The notes: generated by a model not told the origin, from the sequence alone. Positions 12,561-25,958 are shown, numbered from the stretch's first letter. The stretch: DNA of 64,000 nucleotides from Phorcus lineatus (GCA_921293015.1 OV121086.1:46517402-46581401); one strand, 5' to 3'. Numbers and translations are program-made.

Positions 12561-15307
12561 TCCTATCAAATACTATCAACTTCTTTCCGGCCAGACTGCT
12601 TTAGTTAAGTTTCAAAAATTGTGTTTGACTAATCAAAGTGTGGCAACCACTTAATACTTTCATATTGTCACTGTACTGAAACAATTAGCTTTAAAGGGTT
12701 ACTTCTCGGTCAAAAGAAACTCCAACAAATCATGGGGTGTCTCTACATACAATAAAGCAATCACCAGAGAAATCACAGCCAATGAAAGCCATTCTGCTCA
12801 TAACACTCCTTCTGCATTCACAGGTAACAGTTAATGATAATAAAGAGAAAAGACACTTTACAAGTATACAACATTACCATGCCGCAAGTTTTTTCTTTCT
12901 TGATCTATATTTAGCATCGGATCCAACCGATATTTGCTTGTAGTATGCATCTTAAGCTCTGACTCTAGGGTGTAAAGGAAACAAAGTAAACAATGAAAGC
13001 AAAACCAGTGGTTCCATACAAGGAATCAGAACAGTCTGGAGTAATGCAGGGTGAACATCTACAACCTCCTTATGATACACATCTTGGCTATTCAGATTGA
13101 GCTCTTGCAGTTGCATAAAGTGCCACTAATAAGAGTTTGCAAGGAGCATCTGGGATATCAAAACCTCAACCAATCAGAGCAAAGATGACAAAGATAAGAA
13201 ACACATGGGTTTTTTTGAGGTTTGGATGCAGGCCTTTAATCACTTGCTCAGTTGTACTTAGTACTTAAGTGTAGGCTTGGCCTGTGAAATTTTTTAGATT
13301 TAGAGAAAATACATAGCAAGAAAAGGCTTGTATTACAATTAGATGGAAATGTAAATGACTTTATACATCTTCCTGTTTAATCAGCTACTGCTTAGTCGTT
13401 TTATCAGAGGATGAAATATAAGTAAAAAACTGCCAGACAACCATATTCAGAATGGGTAACAAAGAAATCATCACAATCAAAGGACTGCTATAGGAGTTTT
13501 ATGAACTCATGCAAATTTGAATATAATCCCCGCTCTTGCTCGGGTAATGCCGAAATTCATACTTATTTCATAACTGTTATATGACACTTGTCCTTGGGTA
13601 ATAATCTCTTAATATAAAGTTATCACATAAATATCAACCTGTGATTACAGGGCATAGTTGGTGAGTGGAGTCGTTTCAAACAAGAAGGCTTGGCTATCAA
13701 AATGATATGAACAAGACATTCCTCTGTAACAAGCTGAATGAAGCCAATATTATATTGATCTTCTCTTTTCCGATTACAAACACCAATACACAGCAAATTT
13801 TCCCTCATGTTGTATCTAGCATGTTGTCTGATTAGCCTTCCCCGACTTGAGTCAATTCAAGTCAGCAAAACCTTTGAATAAGCAAGTCACTATTTTTTCT
13901 CAGTTTGTCGTCCATGTACTATGGGTTGAATTACTCATCCCGTAGGTTGTTTACTTTGACACATTTAAATGAATTGAGATTAGGCCTTAGATTAACAACT
14001 AGTTCAGAAGAATCTAACCTCTAAACTAGACTTGATATTCAAGAGCTAGATGCATCCATAAGCTAGTTTAAAATTTAGACTTGAAAGTATTTTAATTTCA
14101 ATCTTTTACAACTTTAAATGTCAAAATTAAATAATAGCACAAAAATTTTAAAAAATTGTAGTGCTCCCAATGTCATAATGAGGAAATGTGATTATGTGTC
14201 TTCTTAATTTCAGGGTTCTTGTTCAAGCCTAGAAATATCTCCTGTAAAACACATAGATATGTGACCACACAACAAAGATTTGAGAAGACTGAAATAAATA
14301 CAACAGAAAAGTGTTGTGTGTTGTGTAAATAGAAATAAGACAAAAGGATAAGGACAATTATTTCACTGACCAATGTGAAGTTTTGTAATGACTACCAGAC
14401 TGTTTAACCCTTCACCTGTTGAACTCAGTTGTCCACTCAAAAACCATTGCTTAGTGGTTGACAGAAATTCCAAGCTTAAGTGTCAATTCCATTTTGATGT
14501 TAACTCACCATTTCTTCTCTAACTTGTACAAATGAAATTATTGGTGGAAATCAAAATGACAGTGAACTTGCTATCAGACATACTTTGAGGCTGGCAGCAG
14601 GGGAAGGGTTAAAGGTTAAGGGTATCAATATCTAATCACACAATATGCAGCAGGTAACACGATCAATCACAGCCAGTATCAGATTCCTGTATCAGAGCAG
14701 TGTGTCCAGACAGGTTTGTTCCGTGTGTGTCAGTCACACCTCCACCTGCAATTACACAAACAGAACCATATCAAGTTTGTCATTAATGAAATAATAAATC
14801 TAGAATAATATGCATTTCACTTGATCAAATACAAATATTCATCTGAATACCATACGCATCTCATCAAGTGATGAAAAAATTTCATTTCGCTAGTTGTGCA
14901 GCCACATATTTTGATATAGAATTAATTCTACTTCACAAAATCAGAAAAATTTGAAAGATTGATGCAAGGATCATAGATCAATTTTAATCTAATCATTCAC
15001 TATCCTGATCACCTTATATTGTCAAGGTCACCTCAACATGTCATCCTAGTGTTACATGTGTCATGTCATGTCAACAATGTTACCATTTCACTTCTATACA
15101 ATCAATATTGTATTATAACAAGGAAAATACAATCATGTGACTAAATATAAAGAACAAGGTATGTGTTTATATTCACATGCCGCTACGAGGCAGAGAATAG
15201 GTTACTTTGACACCGTGATGAATCTTTAATCATATGGTTGTAAGAGTGTATTCCTTCAGTTGAACAAGCATCCTATCAGTTCACCCTAGCTAAAATATTT
15301 TGTTTGC
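12561..15307. other. Intergenic, no supported gene
   Basis: No protein family recognised. Small oddities: a CCCGCTC/CTCGGG inverted pair at about 13530, an AAAACCTCAA/TTGAGGTTT pair at 13158-13226, and a single acceptor-like junction on the minus strand at about 14745 followed by 26 open codons and a stop, with no partner exon. Confidence 0.45.
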
Positions 15308-15509
15308 AGCAAGAAAGAAAAAACATGCTGTTATCACATGACAGAGAGTGAGATGCTCTGTTCTATCAATGAGATAAAGCCTCTATCTGGCAACAGTTGC
15401 CTGTCGAAGGATGATAAGCTTAGCAACACTGTAGCTGACAGAGGGTGTGTCTCATTGATAAAGACCACTATTTCACTCTCAGTCATGTAATAAAATATGT
15501 TTTTTGCTA
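15308..15509. mobile_element. Fold-back element, about 200 bp
   Basis: Nearly the whole segment is an imperfect palindrome. The left arm reads AGCAAG, AAAAACATG, TTATCACATGAC, AGAGTGAG and ATCAATGAGA. The complement of the right arm reads AGCAAAAAACATA, TTATTACATGAC, AGAGTGAA and ATCAATGAGA. There is no open frame. The structure fits a miniature inverted-repeat element. I see no clear target duplication. Confidence 0.6.
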
Positions 15510-16714
15510 GTAAGGTGAAAATAACAGGACTTACACCAATCAGTGGTATAAGATCTAATCAGCTATTTAATGTGTAACCAATGAGATTCAGGTATTTACA
15601 AGGATAACCTCTTTCTTTGCAATAAAAAAATCATAGAAATGTTTTTTATATTATAAGTAAAATCTCTACCATTGTCAAAGGATATGAATAATACTGGCCA
15701 AGATCAATTGGGCAATAACTTAATTATCAAGTGAGATTTAATTAACAATCAATATTCTCTGATTACTGCTCAGGATACTTCCACAATTTGACTGTTATTT
15801 CTGATCATATCAAATAAGAGGTTAAAATTTGCGATTAGTACAATGGAGATCTTGTTCAACAACAAGAAACAAGAAAATATGCATTTTCCTTCCTATTAAG
15901 TCATGTTCATCATGGCTATTAATCATGCATGACTATCTTCACATTGTAACAGAGATGTTAAATCAAGTGGAGAGAGGGAACAAATACTTATTTCCATTTC
16001 AAACATGTTGTTCATATTCATGCTAATTAAGAATAAATAACACAACAACATACATACTGTGAAGCCAGGCATATGGCCCCCTTATCACCTAGAAACAACA
16101 CTGAGTACCACAATAAGGATATTTTATTTGCATCTTTGTTCATAATTCATTGCATGTCATGAAACATTTATTTCATATGTATGTCTTCAACCTAATATAT
16201 AAATTCAAGAAGAAAACTGATGAAAAACTGATTCTAAAAGCTTTGTTGAAAAGTTTCAGGCTTGGAATAATGAAGTTGACATCCATAAATAGCCCTTTAT
16301 CTCAATTCCATATGAAGTTTTGTTAAAAGCTTAAGGGAGTGTTTACAAGAACTGGCACATCTGGACACAATACTTGTACTGCGTAATTGACTTTTGGTTT
16401 TATAAGACCTGAAAAGAAGTTGAATGCTGACAGATGCATTTCGACATCAACATTTCCAAAGTATGTAGTTGACGACCCAGGGGCGGACACAGGGTTTTCA
16501 TTTGGGAGGAAGGCCTCCTATGGGTCTCACAAGTAAAACTATCAAATTGATTACTTTTGATCCAAGAATGTGTGTCTCCAGGATAATTAGCCTTATTTTC
16601 TTAAGTTCCATACATGTATGAGACATACGACTCAACATTGACTACACACCCACACCTTCCCTCTGGATCTGACAATACGACCAGCCTTTAATCATAATTC
16701 CATGTTTGAACCAA
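15510..16714. other. Intergenic; possible old inverted-repeat element near 16.48-16.67 kb
   Basis: No gene seen. The phrase CCAGGGGCGGACACAGG at about 16478, with a weak complement (CCCTCTGGATCTGAC) at about 16659, resembles a dispersed element with GGGGCGGATCCAG-type ends. The match is too diverged to define. Confidence 0.35.
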
Positions 16715-16912
16715 AATTTGAATTTGGGTGATACTTATTTTTTAATTTGGGTGATATTTAATTGTGAATTTGGGTGATATTTAGTTGTGAATTTGGGGTG
16801 ATATTTAGTTGTGAATTTGGGTGACATAACATTTAGTTGTAAACTTGGGTGATATTTAGTTTTGAATTAGGGTGATATTTAGTTGTGATTTTAAGTGATA
16901 TTTGGCAAAACC
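16715..16912. repeat. Minisatellite, about 23-bp unit
   Basis: Seven to eight imperfect units of GAATTTGGGTGATATTTAGT occur in tandem, with small insertions between units (for example 'ACATAACATT' near 16825). Non-coding. Confidence 0.85.
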
Positions 16913-19900
16913 AGAGAGTGTATAGAGGATCAAGCAGGATGGCATGACGTGAAGATATTTTTCTGCTACACTGACCAAGACACAAAGCCCAGGTGAGAGA
17001 CCAGAGGACAAGCATGTGCACAGTATACTCGGACAACTACCATGTCACCTGTTCTTAAGCCACTCAATTTAAATCCTAGCAAGTTAAGAAGGCGTGACAA
17101 TGATTGACAGATTATAGCTAGGGTATTATCTTGCTGGGTTCATAATCTGTGCACGGTACCTGGTTACTGCTACCCCCTGGTTAGACACCCCTGGCAACGG
17201 GGTGCGGGGAGGTGTATATGCGAGGAACATATCAACTACACACTCACACCAACCCCTGTCTCCAACAATAGTCTTATCACTGTCACAATGACACCAGTTG
17301 ATAAATCCTTTATTCTTGATGAGATAATTTATATCAATGTATTGATATTCATATGAAGAAGTCTCGATATCATCATTTGATCATAAATTTAATTTTTTTA
17401 GTTCTGATGCTTATCATTGCGATATAACACTTTTGTTTCTAAGAGATTTATAAGATACACAGAGTTATAATCAATGTAATTCATTTACAATGAAGTTTTG
17501 TCTCAATTTTAACACCTATTTCAAAGATCAGATTGAATTTATAAAATTACAATAATAAATCCATTAGATTCTTGGCAAAAGACTGAAGCTAAGTGAATTT
17601 ATCAACATTCTTGTCAAATATGATAAATATGAAAGTGTTAACCTTACATTTATCTCATGAAATCTGTAAATTTTAACGTTATAAACTAATAAAATATCTA
17701 GCCGAGGTTTGATCGATTTGACATTTCTTGGTAATTCTATTATCTCACAGGACAATGCAAGACAAATACAGAAAGTTAACAGACTAACACGCTTGACATG
17801 ACATTTAGTAAACCAGTGTCAATTAGAACAACAACTACAATCTTAGTTCCAGAAGCATTATGTACAATTACATACAATCAAGAAATCACATACTTTCAAG
17901 GAACCTTTAACATAGTTTGAGACGGCCAATACATGGGTTTAATCATCATCTTATGTATCATTACCTTTAAAACATGGACAAAGGTATCTTTTCAAAATAT
18001 ATAAAATGTAATTGTTTTTACCCTGGACATATGTGTAGAAAGTGAAAATCCTTTACACAATCCAATTTACATTTCTTTTGTCGTGAAAGGTCAGATTTGG
18101 TGTTTATTAATGATATTGCCAAATGAATAATAATTTCATGTCTGTGTTGTAAGAAGAAAGAAATAGACTTGTGACTACTCCCAAGAAAAAGCTAGGGGTT
18201 GAAATTAACCGTTTCAGGTACGAGTCAGCATTTATGAAAGAACTGACGCATTCGAGCTGAACTACCCTAGTATATCTATGCTGTCACATTCTCTAATATC
18301 TTATGTAGCCATTCAACAAGCAGTCTTTCCATTATTCATGTCAGGCATAAATGCAAATTGCCTTTTTCAAAATGAGCCTTGAACACTTTTGCTCAATAAC
18401 AATGCTTTGCTTTTTCTTCAGTTGCAAGTCAGACGTTGGGCAAGAAATGCTCATCTGCCTTCATGATAACCAGCTTTAAAAATGCCTTTCAAAGGATTAA
18501 CAGTTTTTTTGATACGTAACAATGTAATGATATAATTAAACACTAAATCTATTTAGGAACTGATTGGTATAATTTAACTATGGAATTATTAGTTACATTT
18601 CAAAGTGCAACATTTCGTGTTATTGCAATCACAGAAACTCTGAAAATTGTATGCTAACAACTCTCTAATTCAAGGTTTTAATGTTTGTTTTTATTTCCCC
18701 CTTTTCAATTGCATTTTTTGTATGTGGAAGGTTAACCAACAGAACATATTTCAGAAATTCATAAAGAAATCAAACTTGACAACAGTAGTTGACATGTTCC
18801 AACACTGTTACACTCACTTTAGAACCCTAGGCAGGTAGATGGTTAATGATAACAAAGAATTTACGACACTGCTAATCTCTACATATATCATAAATCATAA
18901 GGAGATATGCAGTTTGTCATAAACAGTGTTTGAAATACCACCTGCACATGATCTTGAAATCTATTGGTTGATATACAAACAGAACTGCCTACCTTCCGTT
19001 GGGGAAATGTTTAGACATTCCTATAGTAACTTAGGAGTATTTTGTAATTTTTATGTGTCGAAAACAATGCAGGTTGTATGTAACCGTATGGTCCAACATA
19101 TATTGCTCTTATTTGACATTTAAAATTTTTTCATGACTTCCTTTACTACAAATAAACAGTTCAAACTGAACTTAGTAACAAGTTCCAATAGTCCAAAAAT
19201 ATTACTATAAAACATAGAAGTGATTTTATTCAGAAACATGCAACATCGATATACAAAATACTTCAAAATAGTACAAGTGGACAGTCCTACATAAATAAAC
19301 AGCTTAAAAGATACTATTGACCTACTATAATCTTTTCCAATGAACTTAAACTCTAAAACTTTGCTGTAAACTTGAGTTTGATTGACCTAGGAAATCATTT
19401 CTCCCAGAAGGCTTCTGTTTTTTTGAGTGACTTGTGTTTAGCATTGGCTAAGAATGATCTTGTGGCTAAGGTGACTTTGTGGAACCATGCCAAGGAACAA
19501 TCAGAAACTAAGATTTGTATCTTGAAGATAGCCTGTACATATTTCATATTTACGATGGGCTATGCTCAGCAGAATTTAATTAGATTCTCTGAAGAAATGC
19601 AAACGAAGGTGTTAATTGAATTAATTAATTATAAACCTTGACAGTTGACTAGCAAATCAATATCATGTTCACAGTGTGTGAGGATACAACAGATCAACGG
19701 TAAGGGAACTTCAGGTTAGATGATGTCGGTGTTTAAGTTTGAACTCCATTGTTAAAGGTTATCCTTATCGTAGGGTGACAGACTGTGACACTACTGCGGC
19801 TTTGAGCTGCAATGAAGTATTGCAGTTAGATTTAATCAGTGAGCAATCATGCTTGTAGACTTTGTTATCAGTACAGTTTCTCTTCTCTAACATAGAGCTT

Positions 19901-20021
19901 TTCATCATTTAACAGTCTCCAATATTCTCTATTTAAAAAATCTTTTCTAATAATCACAGCTGCACTTTTCAAAGTGTTAACTTTGTTGAAAATTCTCAGG
20001 TTGGGATAGTTCTGCAATTGT
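16913..20021. other. Intergenic, no gene seen
   Basis: AT-rich DNA with several 60-90 codon open frames and no recognisable protein. A GC-richer patch at 17150-17220 (CCCTGGTTAGACACCCCTGG) stands out from its surroundings but shows no exon signals. Confidence 0.45.
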
Positions 20022-20029
20022 ACTGCAAA

Positions 20030-20194
20030 CAGGGATTGGGAAAGACACCTTTGATAATGGGCCATTTTTGGGCTTTCAGACATTTTGAATCGGCCATTCC
20101 CCTTTGTAGCAATAGTAACATTTCTGATTCTCAAGAGCCATGTTTTCATCCAATGTGCAAAATGACCCATGGCCACAGACTTTCCAAATCCCTG
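20030..20194. mobile_element. 165-bp hAT-like MITE with perfect 8-bp target duplication
   Basis: Ends CAGGGATTGGGAAAG (20030) and CTTTCCAAATCCCTG (to 20194) are inverted repeats with one mismatch. The direct repeat ACTGCAAA lies immediately outside at 20022-20029 and 20195-20202. Eight-base duplications and CAGGG-type ends fit hAT transposons. There is no coding capacity. A second, more decayed copy lies at 38260-38419. Internal words GGGCCATT, TTTGTAGCAAT and CCAATGTGCAAAATG are shared by both copies. Confidence 0.9.
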
Positions 20195-20202
20195 ACTGCA
20201 AA

Positions 20203-21735
20203 TAAAAGCTTTTATTACACATCTTATTGCTCACCCATTGAAGATAATGCTATTTAATACATCAATAATGTGATTACACAATGTGTAACTATGTAATAAA
20301 ATCCGTGCTGCACGATTATGTTGCATCATACATTGATGTGACACCATATTTGTCATGTATGATGTTACAATATTTGCGGACTGAACAATGATGATGTCAT
20401 ATGATTCAGCATTTATCAAATAAAATACTCAACTCAGATACATACTGAACCCTTCACTCGTTTCATTTGACTAAAATTTAGTCTATGAAAAATTCTAATA
20501 ATTTACTGTACTTTCATCCATAATATTTTATTTCTTTGCTGAATGTGGACCTAGACTGTATTAAAGGCTCCATTATATATGCAGTCATGAAGCAGGACTA
20601 TCGTTTCATAACAATGTTAGAAAACCAGTTGATTAGCTTTTATTACACATCATATCACACATACATATCAAATATGCACATTAACATTGTATTTGTCAGT
20701 GATATTTTCCAATCAAGGCTTTCTTCACTGACCTATGAAGATTGATTTCTCTGCATTTACAATTTAAAGAAATGGATTATATAGGCATTTTCTCCTGAAA
20801 GTTTGCCATATTGATTGACTAAGCTCATGCAGACTTCATATTTCATTTCATTAATGTCATCTCTGTTTCAGTAACCACTTGAGATTTATCAATGACATTA
20901 TTGAGGATAAAAAAAAATTCTGTGTTAGGTAAGACGGACAATGATAAATGAATGTCTGCAAATCTTTGGCAAAATATTCAAGGACTCCCAGGTAATGAGT
21001 AGTTGTCTTACATAGGTGACAAGGACCACTTCCCTAACAAAATATATCAAAATCTAGCGAGAGAGCAAGATCTAATAATGGTCTGTCTTCCAGCAGTGAT
21101 CAGTGCCTGCAGGTGTGCTGAAAGGTCAAGGTTGCCCCCAAGTTACAAGAGCATCATTCAACCTACATACACAGAAAGGTCAGATACGTTTTTGGCTCTG
21201 GGAAATGTCAGCATTATAAATGATTATAATGAAGATCAGCAAAGCGGCAAGGATTGACTTATTCAGCATGACCACATTGTCTAGAGAGTGTTCACCTACC
21301 TCCAACATTTCATATAAGCACTTTTGGTCTCAGGATTTATAGAAATGCAATTTTTTGTTCATGAAAGAATGAACTCATCATTTGTCTTTTTACTTCACGT
21401 CGACATGTGCAAAAATATCATATACATGTAAATGGAGATATGAATGGAAAATATTTCACATGTTTACCTAAAAACACCAAATACCTGCCATAAATAGTTT
21501 TTTAACCGAATTAACACAACAACCTTATATATATATATATGTGAAATTGCAAGTAACATAAATTTATTTAAAATTACTGATTACAGGACCTTTGAAAAAA
21601 AGAAGGTTGGGAAGCATTATAGTCCATGGACTAGTTAAATTTTTTGATAATATGATCATTCCAGATGCGTTTGGCTAGCTGGAATTCTTTGGACTAGTAC
21701 TTTAAGAAATGCACTAGTCTAGATGGCTAAGGCAC
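20203..21735. other. Intergenic, no gene seen; short palindrome near 20.3 kb
   Basis: No coding family recognised. Around 20325-20380 CATCATACATTGATGTGAC and CATGTATGATGTTACA form a small inverted pair. A (TA)n run lies near 21530. Confidence 0.45.
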
Positions 21736-21739
21736 TTAT

Positions 21740-22175
21740 ATCGTTATTTATGAACCCTGCTGATTATATATGACCTATCAAAATAGGAAAATTTTGCGCC
21801 ACTGTATCAAGGATACTTTATCCCGCTAGCATATCATCATCTCATTAACACCAATCAGCAGTAATTCACTAATCAGTTTATATAGGCTTCCATCATCTGT
21901 TAACTCAACCTACCATATCCTGTACATCAACCTTGTTCCTTGTATAAACTACTTTCCACTGTAAACACTCCTTATCAAAGCAATATGTACATCAAATCAT
22001 TTAATTGTAAAAACATCATCTCATTTATGTATATATTTGCCTTCATCAAATAATATGTATCACTTGCTCGATAACGGTGTTAGTATCTACACCGAAACGT
22101 CGCAATCCATGCAATAAAGAAGTTGACTATCCATAAGAACTCGTTCTTCTTCATCAATCCAGCTTCTAAAATGCC
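21740..22175 (+). mobile_element. Probable Penelope-like retroelement 3' end with a degenerate hammerhead-like motif
   Basis: The segment ends in GAAACGTCGCAATCC, CAATAAAGAAG and TTGACTATCCATAAGAA, which I associate with the terminal repeats of Penelope-like elements. Just before it, 22070-22102 reads CTCGATAAC, then the stem GGTGT and its partner ACACC around an eight-base loop, then GAAAC. That is the layout of a hammerhead ribozyme core (CUGAUGA, helix II, GAAAC) with a decayed first box. No reverse transcriptase frame is present, so this would be a truncated or solo end. Family recognition is from memory of such ends and could be wrong. Confidence 0.45.
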
Positions 22176-22232
22176 CCTTCAGGAAGCCATTGATTTGGTA
22201 AAAATGCGCACCTGCATCTCATGATCTGTATA

Positions 22233-22395
22233 AAATCTGATTATAATTGACCTTGTTCTTAGGAATACAAATTTTAAAATTTTGACTTAGTGAGATTTGA
22301 ACTCGTTCTGTCTATGGTTTTCTTCTACACACGGTCTGAACACAGCCGTACGTAGCAATTGTTCTGACTCACTGAGTCTATTAAAGATTTCCTTG
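22233..22395. mobile_element. Diverged arm of the fold-back element found at 40.3-40.8 kb
   Basis: Shares, in order, AATCTGATTATAATTGACC, TTAGGAATACAAATTTT, GAGATTTGAACTCGTTCTGT and ACACGGTCTGAACACAGCC with the left arm of the element at 40322-40761. The second arm is not recognisable here, so this is a partial or decayed copy. Confidence 0.6.
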
Positions 22396-24869
22396 CTAAA
22401 AAAAACTACAGCAGTTTTATGAATCAGAAAACATTAAAATCCTTAATCATATTCATAACAGTGATCTTTCGTCATTCAGACCATCCATGTGTTATGTTAA
22501 AAAGAGCAGTAGCAAGTCTTATAGATAAATAAAATTATCTCATGAAAATAATGTTTTCAAACTGCAAAACATTTTTGAAGCTAATGTACCATGAATGGGT
22601 ATTTCAGCTATGCGAATCCTTTTCCCTACCTCAAATAACACAAAAATGGCTGCCAGCGGTTTTTGTTTGATTCTTGATTATTTCCTCTACAAAAAAATGA
22701 TTCGTTTGAAGAATGAGATGTTTTAACCCTATAAAGATAATATATTTGGCATAAACTAATGTTTATTGGGGAACAATTAAAGAAATAAATCTTTATGAAA
22801 ATTGCTACTGCCCCTTTCAAGACCTCAACCTTAGAAAGATTTGTTTGTCCAGTAGTTAAAGAGACACTCTTTGATTTTCATGATGTGTCAAACCACCATT
22901 TATGAGATAATTATCATTCAAAGTATCTCATATATACCAAACAAAAATAAATAGGGATATATGAAAATTCTAAAAAGATAAGTAATCATATTCATACATT
23001 GACCATCTGATGAAATAATGATAACAAATTTAAGTAGGGTATAACTAATTTAACAATATTCAAAACTTATTTTGTCCGGTATATATATTTTTCTGAAAAT
23101 CCAAATACATAACTCTTATTACTTTTCAATGAAAATCAAACAAGTCCCTTATGTGGATGCTGAAGCTGGAGCCCTATGTACCATTTAACCTGAATACTCG
23201 TTATATAACCTTTCAAACACATTCAACTCAAACTTTAATTCTACGTGGTTCAGATAAATTTCCAATATTACGTTTGACACACTGATGCTCTTCAATGTTG
23301 TATTTTTGATCAGAATCGTAACTTTATACCTTTAAAATGTCACTCCACTGTAAATTAACATATTAGCATCTAATCATCATCATCAGTACTTCCCGGTCAA
23401 GGAAAACCATTCTTAAAATTTGGCATGCATTACCAGAGCAGCTGTTTAGACCAACAGGTTTGTTTGACATTTTAGAACCCCTTGAGCAGCAGGTACAGTA
23501 TATTGAACAATATCCAATCTTTAGCAAGGATCATTGTTTTTTTTAATAAATGAGTTGATTCCTGTTAATTGAAGATTTAAAATGGTTTGGCCTAAAATCA
23601 GGAACTGAAGTGGTAATTCATGAACTGTTTACATTGTTAAACAAAGTTACTCCTTTAATTTCAAGAAAATACATTGTCAAATGGCTACCTTAGTATGATT
23701 AGGCTGTTTTTTTATACTAATGTTTAATTAGCTTCAATATGAATGACTGTTTACATCCTTCCTGAATATTGATGACCCTGTGTTGAGGAGGACTTGAAAC
23801 CCAGACTAGGCAAGATCATTTGTTCCTTACCCTTACCCATCAGGGTTTACCTGTTTGGCATTCCTCCGGGTCAATTTCTGCTGATAATCTGAAGATAATG
23901 ACCACCTTAAATCTAAGCAATATTTTTCTTTAAACCTGTTAGGTGAGGAATAAGAAAAATCTCAAAAACAATTTCTATCCGCTGGTTATGGGTTAAGTTG
24001 AAAGAGGGACAAAGAATGGTAATTTCATCCAAAGGGCGTAAGACTTTTTGATGAACATTCATTGGCTGTGGTAAAGAACCTGTGAACACTATGTGATAGG
24101 AATACTTCAATGCATAATTTAGCTGGTTAGTTGTTTACATGACTGCATTAAATCTAGCTTTATTTGTTCACGGTAGTTTCTTTAAACACACTGATGCAAT
24201 AATGGTTTTGATGAGTTGGTTAAATGCCGGACCATTAAGCAAACTATAGGCTATTTTTGCTGCAAAGTAAAGCCTGCAGTCACGAAAAATGTTGAGGGAT
24301 TTGTTTGTTGCCGTCAGCATGAGCAGCTAATAGCAGCTATGACTTCCAAATGACTAAAATAATATTTTAACCAAATTGCATTTGGGCATTGCTGACCACT
24401 TACAGTCCTTATTACTTCTGATATAAGTAGCAAATTTGAATTTACAGTTAAGGAGAGAAAGAATTAATTTTCAACAAAATCAGTCATCAAATATTTTGAA
24501 AGACACCTTTGCAAGAGACATCAAAGTTGAGGATAAAACATAAAAAAGTTGACTTTACATTGCAAAATATCTATTTAATTCAATCTGATTTAAATTTTGG
24601 GGAAAAAATGTATTAATACTCAGCTAGGTCAACCAAATTTGAATCACATCACAGTAAATGTGATATAATCACATAATTTTTAATTTTCAACTCCCTGACA
24701 ATCCTCTACAAGTTCAGTTTTGTTGTTGTAAAAAGTCTAGGGGCAATGTACATGTAAAGATGTTGAACTCATAAACACTTTTGGTAAGGCTTGAAAATAA
24801 ATTCAAGGGGGGGGGGCATACCAGTATGTACATTTTAAACAAAAACATGATTAAACACAATCCAGTGGG
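22396..24869. other. Intergenic, no gene seen
   Basis: A piece at about 22856-22890 (TTAAAGAGACACTC, then GATTTTCATGATG) matches the outer end of the TTAA-flanked element at 55.66-56.14 kb. A run of ten G lies at 24807-24816. No coding family recognised. Confidence 0.5.
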
Positions 24870-24877
24870 AAAATATT

Positions 24878-25958
24878 AGGTGTGGGTGATATTACCAGTA
24901 TACCGGTATATTGCAATTCAAACTACTCAATATGTCGTATTGTGGTACAGTGTCCAAGAACCGGTACAGGCGATAAATTCGTCAATTTCCGTGAGCATTG
25001 TCGGTAACTTCCGTAACATAATAAAATATATTGAAACGTTTTGAATTTCCCTGTTATTATTTTATATTAATTGTTTTGTGAATTTTCCTATTCATATAAC
25101 GAAGATATAAATCTTTTTGATTGATGTTTAAACAATACTAAGAAAAAATTAAATCTCGTTCACAGTCTTTGTCCCGTAAACAAACCAAATGGCGGCCGAA
25201 CGAGCACACGCTACTTTCACGAAAATAACAAACAGTAAGCAAAATCAGCCATTTGGAAAAATTTCAGCTTGAAAAGGCTGGGAAATGGGGAAATAGTTAG
25301 CAATGTGTCATTTTGTAATCGATGTGACGCAGAAGTTAAATATTCCGGAGGGACAACAAACTTTGCAACCCACATGCGACGACCCGACTTTAGTATTTGT
25401 AAATGAGTATTTGACTATTTGTTAATATTCTAAATTGACAAATTGTTGCCAGTTGGACCTCAATCGATTTAAATTTAAATGTAATTGCTGCCATCCTTTA
25501 GAGTTTGATGATACTCTGAGACTGAGTAATTTATATGAAACAACTTGAATGTTGCTCAAAGGCAAGAGGTCCTGTACTCTATAGTTTAACAGAGTGGATA
25601 TCTACCATGAGAGTTTGGGATATACTTATTAGTGCTATTACCTACTATTGAAACAACTATAAGCTGAGATTTGGAAAACAATAAAAACTTTGATGCAAAT
25701 GTAACATATCTGTTGTTTTTTGGTTTGTTAAATACTTTTCATTTAATACCGTGCCATGAATATGTTGACAGAATAACTATTGATTGATTCAAGTGACCAT
25801 TTGTAATTTTTGGTAGTAATTAACAGTCCCAAAAGTTGCCAAAATCCAATTGCACTTTTGGCAGTATATTGCAATACCTATAAGTTACGTTATAACAATA
25901 CGGCATCAAATTTTGCAATATATTGCAATACGTTTTCTCTCGCAATACCCAACCCTAG
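24878..25958 (+). mobile_element. hAT-like element with BED zinc-finger remnant, non-autonomous
   Basis: An AAAATATT direct repeat at 24870-24877 and 25959-25966 flanks imperfect inverted ends (AGGTGTGGGTGAT at the left; CCCAACCCTAG at the right, inner words TATTGCAAT on both sides). Eight-base target duplications fit hAT. The interior keeps only the start of a transposase-like gene and no catalytic domain. Length is 1081 bp. Confidence 0.75.
25189..25406 (+). pseudogene. BED zinc-finger fragment of a hAT transposase
   Basis: An ATG at 25189 opens MAAERAHATFTK. After a one-base frame change near 25235-25250 the reading continues KSAIWKNFSLKRL, then FCNRCDAEVKY, then TTNFATHMRR. The Trp-Lys-Phe start, CxxC pair, TTN motif and following His match the DNA-binding BED finger found at the N terminus of hAT transposases. 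A stop follows at 25404. No DDE or dimerisation region is present, so this is a broken remnant inside the non-autonomous element. Confidence 0.65.

Noticed and set aside
13520-13545. CCCGCTC/CTCGGG hairpin as a terminator
   Set aside because: Intrinsic terminators of this kind are bacterial, and this is animal intergenic DNA. It may be the edge of an unrecognised repeat.
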